Source: Aquimonas sp044344935 (GTDB taxonomy: Bacteria; Pseudomonadota; Gammaproteobacteria; Xanthomonadales; Xanthomonadaceae). From it: a stretch of DNA of 17,784 nucleotides. A program made the position numbers and the translations under genes. Positions 1-8,165 of this stretch are shown here, piece after piece. The DNA is taken from positions 1-17,784 of the forward strand of contig JBIJCA010000065.1 of NCBI GenBank assembly GCA_044344935.1, written 5' to 3'. Positions within the stretch are counted from its first letter, which is position 1; the number at the start of each line of letters is the position of its first letter. A model generated the notes under the pieces. That model saw nothing but the letters and a program-made list of their open reading frames with translations, was not told where the DNA came from and did not search any database.

Positions 1-112
1 ACCCCGCGTCCGAAGGCGCCACCATCAACCCGCCCTTGCCCAGCAGGTCGACCGCGCGCTGGATCTGTCGCGCCTGCGGGTTGAGGGGGTGCACTTCGAT
101 GCGGTCGCCCAT
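1..112 (-). CDS. yciO: YciO/Sua5/YrdC-family protein, N-terminal part only
   Basis: Reading leftwards from the ATG at 112-110 gives 37 open codons running off the left edge, starting MGDRIEVHPLNPQARQIQRA and continuing with a GKGG and a VAPSDAG stretch. The pattern HP-x-NPQ-x-R near the start, followed by AV, GG and P-x-D-x-G, matches the N-terminus of E. coli YciO as I remember it. YciO belongs to the Sua5/YrdC fold family, whose best-known members make threonylcarbamoyl-AMP for tRNA t6A. YciO itself is a paralogue with a less certain role. The gene is divergent from yciI. The catalytic part lies outside the window, so assignment rests on the N-terminal pattern alone; a TsaC/Sua5 enzyme is the alternative. 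Confidence 0.68.
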   Translation of the reverse strand, partial: MGDRIEVHPLNPQARQIQRAVDLLGKGGLMVAPSDAG

Positions 113-306
113 GCGGGGTCCGGTTCCTTGGATGGCGCCCCTGCGGGCAGCCCGGCGCTTTGGTCCGGGGGTTTGAGGGGGGCTTGTCAGACCGCATATG
201 ATGCGCGGTTGGCGCCGCGGCTGGATAGCCCGGCCTCTCTCCCGCAGCCGCTGCGCGCTGCCCGCGCCCGGCACTTCACTGTTCCACGCACTGCGAGGTC
301 CGCGCC
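113..306. other. Divergent intergenic region between yciO-like gene and yciI
   Basis: This non-coding stretch must hold the promoters of both the yciO-like gene and the yciI-led series. An imperfect palindrome, ACCGCAT-ATG-ATGCGCGGT, lies at 191-209 with one extra base in the right arm. A GAGG at 295-298, eight bases before the yciI ATG, is a plausible ribosome binding site. I could not identify a convincing -35/-10 pair. Confidence 0.4.
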
Positions 307-606
307 ATGTGGTACCTGATCATCGGCTGTGATGCGCCCGATTCGCTGTCCAGGCGCCTGCAGGCGCGCCCGGCCCATATCGAACGGCTGCTGGTCCTGC
401 GGGATGCAGGACGTCTCAAGCTGGCGGGGCCGCTGCCTGCGATCGATGCCGAGGACCCCGGCGAGGCCGGCTTCGTCGGCTCAGCGATCATCGCCGAATT
501 CGACGACTTCGCCGCAGCCCGCGCGTGGGCGCAGGACGACCCCTACATGGAATCCGGCGTGTACGAGTCGGTGCAGGTGTTGCCGTTCCGGCCGGTGTTG
601 CCATGA
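307..606 (+). CDS. yciI: YciI-family protein
   Basis: This is a 99-residue protein, the usual length for the YciI family (small ferredoxin-like dimers with a conserved His-Asp pair; biochemical role not settled). Visible signatures are the N-terminal WYLIIGCDAPDS strand, RPAHIERL with the conserved His, RLKLAGPLPAIDAEDPGEAG, and ARAWAQDDPYMESGVYESV with the conserved D-x-P and GVY. They follow E. coli YciI closely from end to end. The ATG is preceded by GAGG at a spacing of eight. Its stop overlaps the start of bolA (ATGA), so the two are probably translationally coupled. This is the first gene of the plus-strand series. Confidence 0.93.
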   Translation: MWYLIIGCDAPDSLSRRLQARPAHIERLLVLRDAGRLKLAGPLPAIDAEDPGEAGFVGSAIIAEFDDFAAARAWAQDDPYMESGVYESVQVLPFRPVLP

Positions 607-875
607 GCGCCCGCCTGGAGGCCCTGCGCGCGGCGCTGGCAGCGCTGCAGCCGAGCGTGCTCGAGATCAGCGACGACAGCCACAAACACGCCGGGCATGA
701 GGGTGCGCGCGACGGCCGCGGACACTTCTCGCTGCTGATCGTCAGCCCGAGATTCTCAGGACTGAATGCCATTGCCCGCCACCGAGCGGTGTATGCCGCT
801 GTGGGTCAGCTGATGCAGACCGATATCCACGCGCTGTCCATGCGCGCCTATGCCCCCGAGGAGTTCCAGGGATGA
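603..875 (+). CDS. bolA: BolA-family protein
   Basis: This is a 90-residue BolA-like protein. The start is set at the ATG at 603, which overlaps the yciI stop; the open frame extends upstream but the homology begins here. The family signature DDSHKHAGH is at residues 24-32, and the C-terminal helix-turn-helix-like part contains ALSMRAYAPEE. BolA proteins pair with monothiol glutaredoxins, sharing a [2Fe-2S] cluster, and in E. coli affect cell shape and stress response. The conserved histidines expected for cluster binding are present. The SHKHAGH form is that of BolA proper rather than the shorter IbaG type. The stop overlaps the next start (ATGA at 872). Confidence 0.92.
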   Translation: MSARLEALRAALAALQPSVLEISDDSHKHAGHEGARDGRGHFSLLIVSPRFSGLNAIARHRAVYAAVGQLMQTDIHALSMRAYAPEEFQG

Positions 876-1735
876 ATCTGACCCGCACCGCTTCCCCTGC
901 GTTCGCGCTGATCGCCGCGCTGGCGCTGGCCGCGTGCTCCGACCGCAACACTCAGCCCCCTTCTGACTCCCAGGTGCTGCAGGGCACTCCGGAAGGCCCC
1001 GTAGTCGCCGTCGTCAATGCCGAAACGGTGACCCAGCCGGTCTTCGAAGCCTTTGCCCGCGGCGTGGGCCTCGACATCGCTGATCCGGAGCAGCGCCAGC
1101 AGGCCCTGGATCGACTGGTCGAAACCCTGCTGCTGGCGCAGTCCGGGCTGGGCGGGGCTTCGGCGCCCGAGGAAACGCTGCAGGCTGAACTGGCGCTGGG
1201 GCGCATGCAGGTTCTCGCCAGCCACCAGTTGAACGCGATGCGCAGCGAAATCCAGATCGACGAGCAGGAGCTGCGCGACTACTACGCGCGCGAAGTCGAG
1301 CGGACGGGCAAGGTCGAGTACAGCGCCCAGCACATTCTCTACACCGATGAGGCGGACGCCGCCGCCGCGCTCGCAGAAGCTCTGCAGCCCGGCGCGGATT
1401 TCGCGGCGCTGATGGAGCAGCACGCCGGTCGCGCGCTGCAGGCGCGCGATCTCGGCTGGGCCAATCGCGCGCAGACGCCGCCGGAGTTCGCCGAACTGCT
1501 GGATCAGCTCGGTGACGGCGAGGTCGCTCCTGTGGTGGTGCGGACCCGCTTCGGTTTCCATGTGCTGAGGCGTGTCGCGAGCCGCGCTTTCCAGCCGCCG
1601 GCTTTCGAGTCAGTGCGCTCTGGCATCGAACAGCAGCTTGCCCAGCAGGCGATTGCCGAACGCGTGCGGGCGCTCCGCGAAAGCGCGCGCATTGCTGCTC
1701 CCGGCGCCAGCAGCCCGGCGCCGCAGGCCCAGTGA
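872..1735 (+). CDS. Parvulin-type peptidyl-prolyl isomerase, predicted lipoprotein
   Basis: This is a 287-residue envelope protein. Residues 1-21 are a signal sequence ending in LALAAC-S, a good lipobox with the acceptor Cys at position 22. Ser at +2 suggests sorting to the outer membrane. Residues ~45-145 form a helical SurA/PrsA-like N-terminal region. A parvulin (rotamase) domain follows at ~148-240, with the two family histidines in SAQHILY (His154) and FGFHVLRR (His230). The C-terminal tail is helical and ends in a Pro/Ala-rich stretch. Proteins of this kind isomerise X-Pro bonds in secreted or outer-membrane proteins. PpiC, PrsA-like and EpsD-like proteins share this fold, so no symbol is given. 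The start overlaps the bolA stop; 24 bases separate it from smc. Confidence 0.88.
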   Translation: MNLTRTASPAFALIAALALAACSDRNTQPPSDSQVLQGTPEGPVVAVVNAETVTQPVFEAFARGVGLDIADPEQRQQALDRLVETLLLAQSGLGGASAPEETLQAELALGRMQVLASHQLNAMRSEIQIDEQELRDYYAREVERTGKVEYSAQHILYTDEADAAAALAEALQPGADFAALMEQHAGRALQARDLGWANRAQTPPEFAELLDQLGDGEVAPVVVRTRFGFHVLRRVASRAFQPPAFESVRSGIEQQLAQQAIAERVRALRESARIAAPGASSPAPQAQ

Positions 1736-1744
1736 CATCACGCT

Positions 1745-1751
1745 AGAGGAA
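1745..1751 (+). promoter_or_regulatory. Strong ribosome binding site of smc
   Basis: AGAGGAA lies eight bases before the smc ATG in the 24-base gap after the isomerase gene. It is the best Shine-Dalgarno match in the plus-strand series and supports 1760 as the start. Confidence 0.65.
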
Positions 1752-1759
1752 CGCGCCGG

Positions 1760-4700
1760 ATGCGTCTGTCCACGATCAAACTGGCGGGCTTCAAGAGCTT
1801 CGTCGACCCGACCACCCTGCACCTGCCGACCAACATGACCGGCGTGGTGGGGCCGAACGGCTGCGGCAAGTCGAACATCATCGACGCCGTGCGCTGGGTG
1901 ATGGGCGAAAGCTCGGCCAGCCGCCTGCGTGGCGACAATCTGACCGACGTCATCTTCTCGGGCTCCTCGGGCCGCAAGCCGGTGGGCACCGCCACGGTCG
2001 AGCTGATCTTCGACAACAGCGACCACACCATCGTCGGCGAATACGCGCAGTACAACGAGATCTCGGTCAAGCGCATGGTCAGCCGCGACGGCGCCAGCGC
2101 CTACTATCTCAACGGCACCAAATGCCGTCGCCGCGACATCACCGACCTGTTCCTCGGCACCGGCCTCGGCCCGCGCAGCTACTCGATCATCGAGCAGGGC
2201 ATGATCAGCCAGATCATCGAGGCCCGGCCCGAGGACCTGCGCGTGTATCTGGAGGAAGCCGCCGGCATCTCCAAGTACAAGGAGCGCCGCAAGGAGACCG
2301 AGACGCGCATGCGCCACACGCGCGAGAACCTCGATCGACTGAACGACGTGCGCGAGGAAGTCGACAAACAGCTCGAGCACCTCAAGCGCCAGGCGCGCCA
2401 GGCTGAGCTGTACCAGCAGCTGCGGGCCGAGCAGCGCGAGCGCGATGCGCAGCTGAAGGCGATGCTGTTCGGCGTGGTCGAACGCGAACTCACCGAACTG
2501 CGCGCCGGCCTGGGCGAAGAAGACCTGCAGCTCGAAGCGACTGTCACCGAACAGCGCCATGTCGAGGCGCAGATCGAGCTGACCCGCGTGCAGCAGGGCG
2601 AGGCCGGCGAGGCGCTGTCGAAGGTGCAGGCCGAGAGCTATCGGCTCAGCAGCGACATCGCACGCGTCGAGCAGCAGATCCGCCATCAGGGTGAACTCAG
2701 CCAGCGCCTTCGCCAGAGCAAGGCCGAGGCGGATGCGTCCCACGCCGAAGTGCTCGCGCATATCGAAGAAGACGCCTGCAAACTGGCCGACCTCGACGCG
2801 GTCGTGCAGGAGCTGGAGCCTGCCGCCAGCGAAGTCGGCGAGCAGCTGGCCGAGCGCGCTGAGGCCCTGCAGGCGGCCGAGCGTGCGCTGGCTGCGTGGC
2901 AGCAGGATTCGGACGCACAGCGTCAGTCGCAGTCGGAAGCCGCGCGCGCGGCGGAAGTCGAGCGCACCCGCATCGACTACCTCGACCGACAGATGCTGGA
3001 GCTGGGCCGGCGGCGCGAAACCCTGGCAGGCGAGCTGCAGGTGCTGGATGTCTCCGCGATCGAGTCCGCGCTCGCTGATGCCAACCAACAGGCCGAAGCC
3101 CAGCGTGCCCAGGTCGATGCGCTGACCCACGGACTGGAGGCCCGCAAGCAGGCGGCGCTGGCGATCCAGGAGAAGCAGCGCAACAACCAATCGCAGCTGG
3201 CCGAGGTGCGCAAGGAAATCCAGAGCCAGCGCGGTCGCTTGGGTTCGCTGGAAGCGCTGCAGGCGGCCGCGCTGGGCCAGGAAAAGGGCGCTGTGCTCGA
3301 CTGGCTGCGCAGCCAGGGGCTGGACCAGCACCCGCGCGCCGGCAGCGTGCTCAAGGTGCAGCCGGGCTGGGAGACCGCGGTCGAAACCGTGCTCGGCAGC
3401 CTGATCGAGGGCGTCATCGTCGATGTCCCCGTGCAACACGCAGAAGCGCTGGCCGCGCTGCGCGCAGGACGCCTGGCCCTGCTGGCGGAAAGCGACGAAG
3501 TGCTGGTGGCAGCGGCCGACTCGCTGGCGTCCAAGGTGGAAGGTCCGTCCGCGCTGCGCCGACTGCTGGCAAGCGTGCACGTCGCCGAGTCGCTGGAGTC
3601 GGCGCGCGCGCGCCTTCCTTCGCTGGCCGAAGACGAGAGCCTGATCACCGCCGGCGGCGAATGGCTGTCGCCACGCTTCGCCCGCGTGCTGCGCTCGGGC
3701 GAGGCCCAGCAGGGCGCGCTGGCGCGCGAGCGCGAAATCCAGAACCTGCGCGCGGAGATCCAGAACCAGGGTCTCCGCGAACAGGCCCTGGTCGAGCAGT
3801 TGAACGAACTGCGCGACGCCCTGCAGCAGGCCGAGATCGAACGCGAGGATGCGCAGCGCGGCCTGTATCTCGCGCACAGAAGCGTGGCCGAGCTGTCGGG
3901 CCAGCTGCAGAGCCTCACCGGCAAGCTCGACCAGGCGCAGACGCGACGCCAGCGCATCGAGGCCGAGCTGGAACAGCTGTCGGGCGCGATCGAAGAGGCG
4001 CAGGATCAGGCCGGCGACTCGCGGGCGCGACTGGAGCATGCGATCGAGCGCATGGGCGAGCAGGAGGACCTGCGCCTGCAGCTGGAGAGCGAGCGCGACC
4101 GTCTGTTCGCCGCGCGCGAGTCGGCCGCTGCGGGCGTGCGTGAACTGCGCGAGCGCGGCCATCACCTGGCCCTGCAGCTGGAGTCGAAGCGCAGCCAGCG
4201 CGCAGGCCTCGAACAGGGTCTTCTGCGCATGAAGAACCAGCTGCAGCAGCTGGCTCAACGCCGCGCCGAACTGGCCGAGCAGCTGTCGGTGGGCAATGCG
4301 CCGATTGAAGCCCTGAAGAACGAGCTGCAGGTGTATCTGGACAGTCGCATCGACGTCGAGAAGCGACTGTCGGCGGCGCGCTCGGCGGTCGATGGCATCG
4401 AAGGCGAGCTGCGCAACTATGAGCAGCGTCGCCAGCAGCTTGACCAGCGCGCCCTGCTGCTGCGCGAGCGTCTGTCGCGCCGGCGTCTCGACGAACAGGC
4501 GCTGGCGCTGAAGTCACAGAGCCTCGCCGAGGCCATCGCTGCAGCCGAGCAGGACCCTCAGGCGCTGCTGGACAATCTGCCGGAAGGCGCCACCCCGGAA
4601 GCCTGGAAAAAGACCCTGGACGAGTTGGAGACGCGCATCAAACGCCTGGAGCCGGTCAATCTGGCGGCCATCCAGGAGTACGGCGAGCAATCGCAGCGCA

Positions 4701-5263
4701 AGGAGTATCTCGACAGCCAGCACCTGGACCTGAGCCAGGCGCTGGAGACGCTCGAGAACGCGATCCGCAAGATCGACAAGGAAACCCGCGGTCGCTTCAA
4801 GGACACCTTCGATCGCGTCAACACCGGCATGCAGGCGCTGTATCCGCGATTGTTCGGCGGCGGACACGCCTACCTGGAGCTCACCGGCGAGGACCTGCTC
4901 GACACTGGCGTGGCGATCATGGCGCGACCGCCGGGCAAGCGCGTGTCGAACATCTCGCTGCTCTCGGGTGGCGAGAAGGCGCTGACCGCGGTGGCCCTGG
5001 TGTTCGCGATCTTCCAGCTGAACCCCGCGCCGTTCTGCCTGCTCGACGAGGTCGATGCGCCGTTGGACGAAGCGAACGTCGGCCGCTTCTCGTCGATGGT
5101 CACCGAGATGAGCGAAAAGGTGCAGTTCCTGTTCGTCACCCACAACAAGTCGACCATGGAAGCCGCCCGCCAGCTGGCCGGCGTGACCATGCGCGAGCCC
5201 GGCGTGTCGCGCCTGGTTTCGGTGGATATCGACGAGGCCAGCCGCATGGTTGGCGCGGCATGA
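1760..5263 (+). CDS. smc: Chromosome segregation ATPase SMC
   Basis: This is a 1167-residue structural-maintenance-of-chromosomes protein. It dimerises through its hinge and, with ScpA and ScpB, organises and helps separate sister chromosomes. The Walker A motif GPNGCGKSN is at residues 31-39 inside the typical N-terminus (GFKSFVDPTTLHLPTNMTGV). Long Glu/Gln/Arg/Ala-rich coiled coils occupy ~165-490 and ~655-980. The hinge is roughly 495-650. The C-terminal head has the ABC signature LLSGGEK (SGGEK 1069-1073), Walker B CLLDEVDAPLDE (Asp1096, Glu1097) and a final switch region FLFVTHNK. All ATPase motifs are intact. The length is ordinary for bacterial SMC. scpA and scpB are not in the window. 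The long minus-strand open frame across the 5' half is a codon-bias shadow of the coiled coil. Confidence 0.98.
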   Translation: MRLSTIKLAGFKSFVDPTTLHLPTNMTGVVGPNGCGKSNIIDAVRWVMGESSASRLRGDNLTDVIFSGSSGRKPVGTATVELIFDNSDHTIVGEYAQYNEISVKRMVSRDGASAYYLNGTKCRRRDITDLFLGTGLGPRSYSIIEQGMISQIIEARPEDLRVYLEEAAGISKYKERRKETETRMRHTRENLDRLNDVREEVDKQLEHLKRQARQAELYQQLRAEQRERDAQLKAMLFGVVERELTELRAGLGEEDLQLEATVTEQRHVEAQIELTRVQQGEAGEALSKVQAESYRLSSDIARVEQQIRHQGELSQRLRQSKAEADASHAEVLAHIEEDACKLADLDAVVQELEPAASEVGEQLAERAEALQAAERALAAWQQDSDAQRQSQSEAARAAEVERTRIDYLDRQMLELGRRRETLAGELQVLDVSAIESALADANQQAEAQRAQVDALTHGLEARKQAALAIQEKQRNNQSQLAEVRKEIQSQRGRLGSLEALQAAALGQEKGAVLDWLRSQGLDQHPRAGSVLKVQPGWETAVETVLGSLIEGVIVDVPVQHAEALAALRAGRLALLAESDEVLVAAADSLASKVEGPSALRRLLASVHVAESLESARARLPSLAEDESLITAGGEWLSPRFARVLRSGEAQQGALAREREIQNLRAEIQNQGLREQALVEQLNELRDALQQAEIEREDAQRGLYLAHRSVAELSGQLQSLTGKLDQAQTRRQRIEAELEQLSGAIEEAQDQAGDSRARLEHAIERMGEQEDLRLQLESERDRLFAARESAAAGVRELRERGHHLALQLESKRSQRAGLEQGLLRMKNQLQQLAQRRAELAEQLSVGNAPIEALKNELQVYLDSRIDVEKRLSAARSAVDGIEGELRNYEQRRQQLDQRALLLRERLSRRRLDEQALALKSQSLAEAIAAAEQDPQALLDNLPEGATPEAWKKTLDELETRIKRLEPVNLAAIQEYGEQSQRKEYLDSQHLDLSQALETLENAIRKIDKETRGRFKDTFDRVNTGMQALYPRLFGGGHAYLELTGEDLLDTGVAIMARPPGKRVSNISLLSGGEKALTAVALVFAIFQLNPAPFCLLDEVDAPLDEANVGRFSSMVTEMSEKVQFLFVTHNKSTMEAARQLAGVTMREPGVSRLVSVDIDEASRMVGAA

Positions 5264-5273
5264 GGGCGTATAG

Positions 5274-7658
5274 ATGGCAGACGCAGCCCTGACTGCGCGC
5301 GCGGCCGAGCTGCGCGCGCTGATCCATGAGGCCAACCACCGCTACCACCAGCTTGATGCGCCGAGCATTCCGGACGCCGAGTACGACCGGCTGATGCGCG
5401 AGCTGGAGGCGTTGGAAGCCGCGCATCCGCAGCTGCGCACGGTCGACTCGCCCACCCTGCGGGTCGGCGCGCGCTCGGATTCCGCGTTTGACGAAGTGCT
5501 GCATAAGCCGCTGATGCTCTCGCTGGCCAATGCCTTTGACGATGTCGAGCAGGAAGCACTTGAGCTGCGCCACCGCGAGGTCGCCGAGTTCGTGCGCCGC
5601 ATCGTCGAGGAGACCGGCGATCCCGCGCCGGAGTTCTCGGTCGAACCCAAGCTCGATGGACTGGCGATCAGCCTGCGCTACGAGCTGGGTGTGCTCGTGC
5701 AGGGCGCCACCCGCGGCGACGGCGAGAAGGGCGAGGACGTCACCGCCAATCTGCGGACGATCCACGCGATCCCGCTGCGCCTGCGTGGCGAAGCGCCGGC
5801 TGTTCTGGAAGTGCGCGGCGAGGTCTATATGCCCCGCGCCGGCTTTCACGCCTTCAATGAGCGCGCACTCCAGCGCGGTGAGAAGACGCTCGCGAACCCG
5901 CGCAACGGAGCAGCAGGTTCGCTGCGGCAGCTCGATCCCATTGTCACCGCGCAACGACCGCTGGCCTTCTACGCCTATGGTTTGGGTGCGCACGAGGGCT
6001 TCGCACTGCCGGCCACCCATTCGCAGATGCTTCAACGCCTCGCCGGGCTGGGCCTGCCGGTCAGCGCCGAGGTCGACACCGCGCGCGGCTTCGAAGGGCT
6101 TGTCGCGTACTACCGGCGCATCGCTGCGCAGCGTGATGCACTCGCGTATGACATCGACGGCGTGGTCTACAAGTTGAACCGGCTCGACCAGCAGCGCGCA
6201 CTCGGCTTCGTTTCGCGCGCCCCGCGCTGGGCCATCGCCCACAAGTTCCCCGCGCAGGAGGAAATGACCCAAGTCGAGGCGATCGACGTGCAGGTGGGGC
6301 GTACCGGCGCGATCACACCTGTGGCGCGGCTGAAGCCTGTGCAGGTCGCCGGCGTGGTGGTCACCAATGCGACTTTGCACAACGCCGACCAGGTCGCCCG
6401 GCTCGATGTGCGCGTCAGCGACACCGTGATCGTGCGCCGCGCGGGCGATGTCATCCCCGAAGTGCTGGGCGTGGTTGCCGAGCGCCGCCCCGAAGGCAGC
6501 GCGCCCTGGCTGCTGCCAAGCGAATGTCCGGCCTGCGGTTCCGCCGTGGTGCGGCCTGAGGGCGAGGCGGTCGCGCGCTGCAGCGGCGGCCTGTTCTGTC
6601 CGGCCCAACGCAAGCAGGCGCTGATCCACTTCGCCTCGCGCCGCGCCGTGGATATCGAGGGCCTCGGTGACCGCTTGGTCGAGGATCTGGTCGATCTCGG
6701 CTTCGTCCAGAGCGTGGCCGATCTGTACCGACTCACTCTCGACGATCTGCTGGAGATGCGTCGCCGCGCCGATGCGCGTGACGGCACCACGCCCGAAACC
6801 GTCAAGGCCGGCAAGGTCGCGACGCGATGGGCCGAGAACCTCATCGAGTCGATCGAGCACAGCCGTCGGCCGAGTCTTGAGCGCCTGCTGTTCGGTCTGG
6901 GCATCCTGCAGATCGGCGAAGAGACCGCCAAGGCGCTGGCGCGCAGCTTTGGCAGCCTGGAAGCCATCCGTCAGGCCGATCCGATCCTGCTGCTGGCGGT
7001 GCCGGATGTCGGGCCGAAAGTCGCGGCCTCGATCGCGAGCTTCTTCGCGCAGCCGCACAACAACGAAGTGATCGACGCGCTGCTGGCCAACGGGGTGCAG
7101 CCGCAGCAGGCCGGTCAGCCCTCGGCCTCGCTGGCGACGCGACTGGATCTCGGCCATCTGCTGCGCGCGGCCAAGGCGCTGGGCGCGCCGCTTGGACGTC
7201 TCGGCGATACCTCGATCGCCCGCATCGGTGAAGTCCGCCGTGACCTCGCCGCTCTTGAGGCTGCGGGCGAGGGCGGTCTGACCGCGCTCGGTGTGTCTGC
7301 CGATGCGGCGGCGGCGAGCTTCGCCCTGCTGGCCGATCCGCAGTGGGGTTCGCGTCTGCGCGCCATCGATGCCGCGATGGCCGCGCTGCGCGCGGCGGCA
7401 CCGCATGAGGTCGAGGGCGGCGTGTTGGCCGGCAAGACCGTGGTGTTGACAGGCTCGCTCTCGGCCATGACCCGCGATGAAGCCGGGGCGAAGCTGGAAA
7501 CCCTGGGTGCCAAGGTGGCCGGCAGCGTGTCGAAGAAGACCAGTTTCGTCGTTGCAGGCGAAGCTGCCGGCAGCAAACTGGTGAAGGCCAATGAGCTCGG
7601 CGTGCCGGTCTGGGACGAGGCCCGGCTGCTTTCCTTCCTGGCCGAGCAGGGCATTTGA
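5274..7658 (+). CDS. ligA: NAD+-dependent DNA ligase LigA
   Basis: This is a 794-residue replicative DNA ligase, which seals nicks using NAD+. The domains are in standard order. Ia is N-terminal (HEANHRYHQLDAPSIPDAEY). The adenylation domain has the KLDG motif with the nucleotide-accepting Lys126. The OB fold includes VGRTGAITPVARL. A four-Cys zinc finger uses Cys418, Cys421, Cys436 and Cys442. Helix-hairpin-helix repeats follow, and a BRCT domain spans ~715-794 (AGKTVVLTGSLSAMTRDEA). Compared with E. coli LigA (671 residues, from memory), the excess comes mainly from ~17 residues near 490-510 and about 94 residues between HhH and BRCT (~607-715). The ATG is 10 bases after the smc stop. The Shine-Dalgarno GAGG overlaps that stop codon, implying translational coupling. 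Confidence 0.98.
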   Translation: MADAALTARAAELRALIHEANHRYHQLDAPSIPDAEYDRLMRELEALEAAHPQLRTVDSPTLRVGARSDSAFDEVLHKPLMLSLANAFDDVEQEALELRHREVAEFVRRIVEETGDPAPEFSVEPKLDGLAISLRYELGVLVQGATRGDGEKGEDVTANLRTIHAIPLRLRGEAPAVLEVRGEVYMPRAGFHAFNERALQRGEKTLANPRNGAAGSLRQLDPIVTAQRPLAFYAYGLGAHEGFALPATHSQMLQRLAGLGLPVSAEVDTARGFEGLVAYYRRIAAQRDALAYDIDGVVYKLNRLDQQRALGFVSRAPRWAIAHKFPAQEEMTQVEAIDVQVGRTGAITPVARLKPVQVAGVVVTNATLHNADQVARLDVRVSDTVIVRRAGDVIPEVLGVVAERRPEGSAPWLLPSECPACGSAVVRPEGEAVARCSGGLFCPAQRKQALIHFASRRAVDIEGLGDRLVEDLVDLGFVQSVADLYRLTLDDLLEMRRRADARDGTTPETVKAGKVATRWAENLIESIEHSRRPSLERLLFGLGILQIGEETAKALARSFGSLEAIRQADPILLLAVPDVGPKVAASIASFFAQPHNNEVIDALLANGVQPQQAGQPSASLATRLDLGHLLRAAKALGAPLGRLGDTSIARIGEVRRDLAALEAAGEGGLTALGVSADAAAASFALLADPQWGSRLRAIDAAMAALRAAAPHEVEGGVLAGKTVVLTGSLSAMTRDEAGAKLETLGAKVAGSVSKKTSFVVAGEAAGSKLVKANELGVPVWDEARLLSFLAEQGI

Positions 7659-7762
7659 ACAGGGAAGTCAGCGACCCTGCCATTCTCCGTGCTTGCGCAC
7701 CTCGGCCGCCTTCGCGACCATTGGCGCGCATCCGTTCCGCATCCACCTGGAAGAGGTCTCCC

Positions 7763-8149
7763 ATGAAACTCGGCACCCGGCAGCGCGGCATCACCCTCCT
7801 CGGCTTCATCGTGGTGCTGGCGGTGGTCGGCTTCTTCGCCTTCCTCATCATGCGTTTGTCACCCGTGTACATGGAGTACCACTCCGTTTACACGGCGATG
7901 AAGGGACTTCAGGGCGAGCCAGGCGTTGGCCAGATGACGCCAGAGAAGATCCGCGATCTCTTGAATCGCCGCTTCTACATCAGCTACGTGGAGTCGGTGA
8001 AGCCGAACCACATCAAGATCACCCGCGCTGGCACCGGCTACAACCTCACGATCAAGTACGAGGTCCGCAAGCCGTTGCTCTACAACCTCGACTTCGTCGC
8101 CATGTTCGACAAGACCGTCGAACTGCAGCGCCAGGGCAGCACTGACTGA
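7763..8149 (+). CDS. DUF4845 family small membrane protein
   Basis: This is a 128-residue protein beginning MKLGTRQRGITLLGF, with a single membrane segment at about residues 10-30 and a soluble C-terminal part of ~95 residues. The ATG at 7763 is chosen because AAGAGG lies at 7751-7756 with suitable spacing. The frame is open back to 7655, but those codons resemble no protein I know. A DUF4845 protein is typically found between lepB and rnc in gammaproteobacteria, and its function is unknown to me. The N-terminus resembles a type IV prepilin (basic residues, RG, hydrophobic stretch) but lacks the Glu at +5 after the would-be cleavage point. It lies 104 bases after ligA and 16 before rnc. Confidence 0.85.
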   Translation: MKLGTRQRGITLLGFIVVLAVVGFFAFLIMRLSPVYMEYHSVYTAMKGLQGEPGVGQMTPEKIRDLLNRRFYISYVESVKPNHIKITRAGTGYNLTIKYEVRKPLLYNLDFVAMFDKTVELQRQGSTD

Positions 8150-8165
8150 TGCCGCAGGGCTCCGT

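Noticed and set aside
184..202. TTGTCA with a nearby TATGAT considered as the yciI promoter
   Set aside because: The two elements are only about seven bases apart, far from the 16-18 required for a sigma-70 promoter.
1610..4258. 882-codon minus-strand open frame opposite smc
   Set aside because: It lies wholly against a clear SMC coiled coil. The translation is Leu/Ala/Arg/Gln-rich with no family motif, as expected for the reverse of GC-rich Glu/Gln/Ala/Leu codons.
5136..7406. 756-codon minus-strand open frame opposite ligA
   Set aside because: It is a mirror of a gene with all LigA motifs. The translation is low-complexity and Arg/Gly/His/Asp-rich with no recognisable domain.
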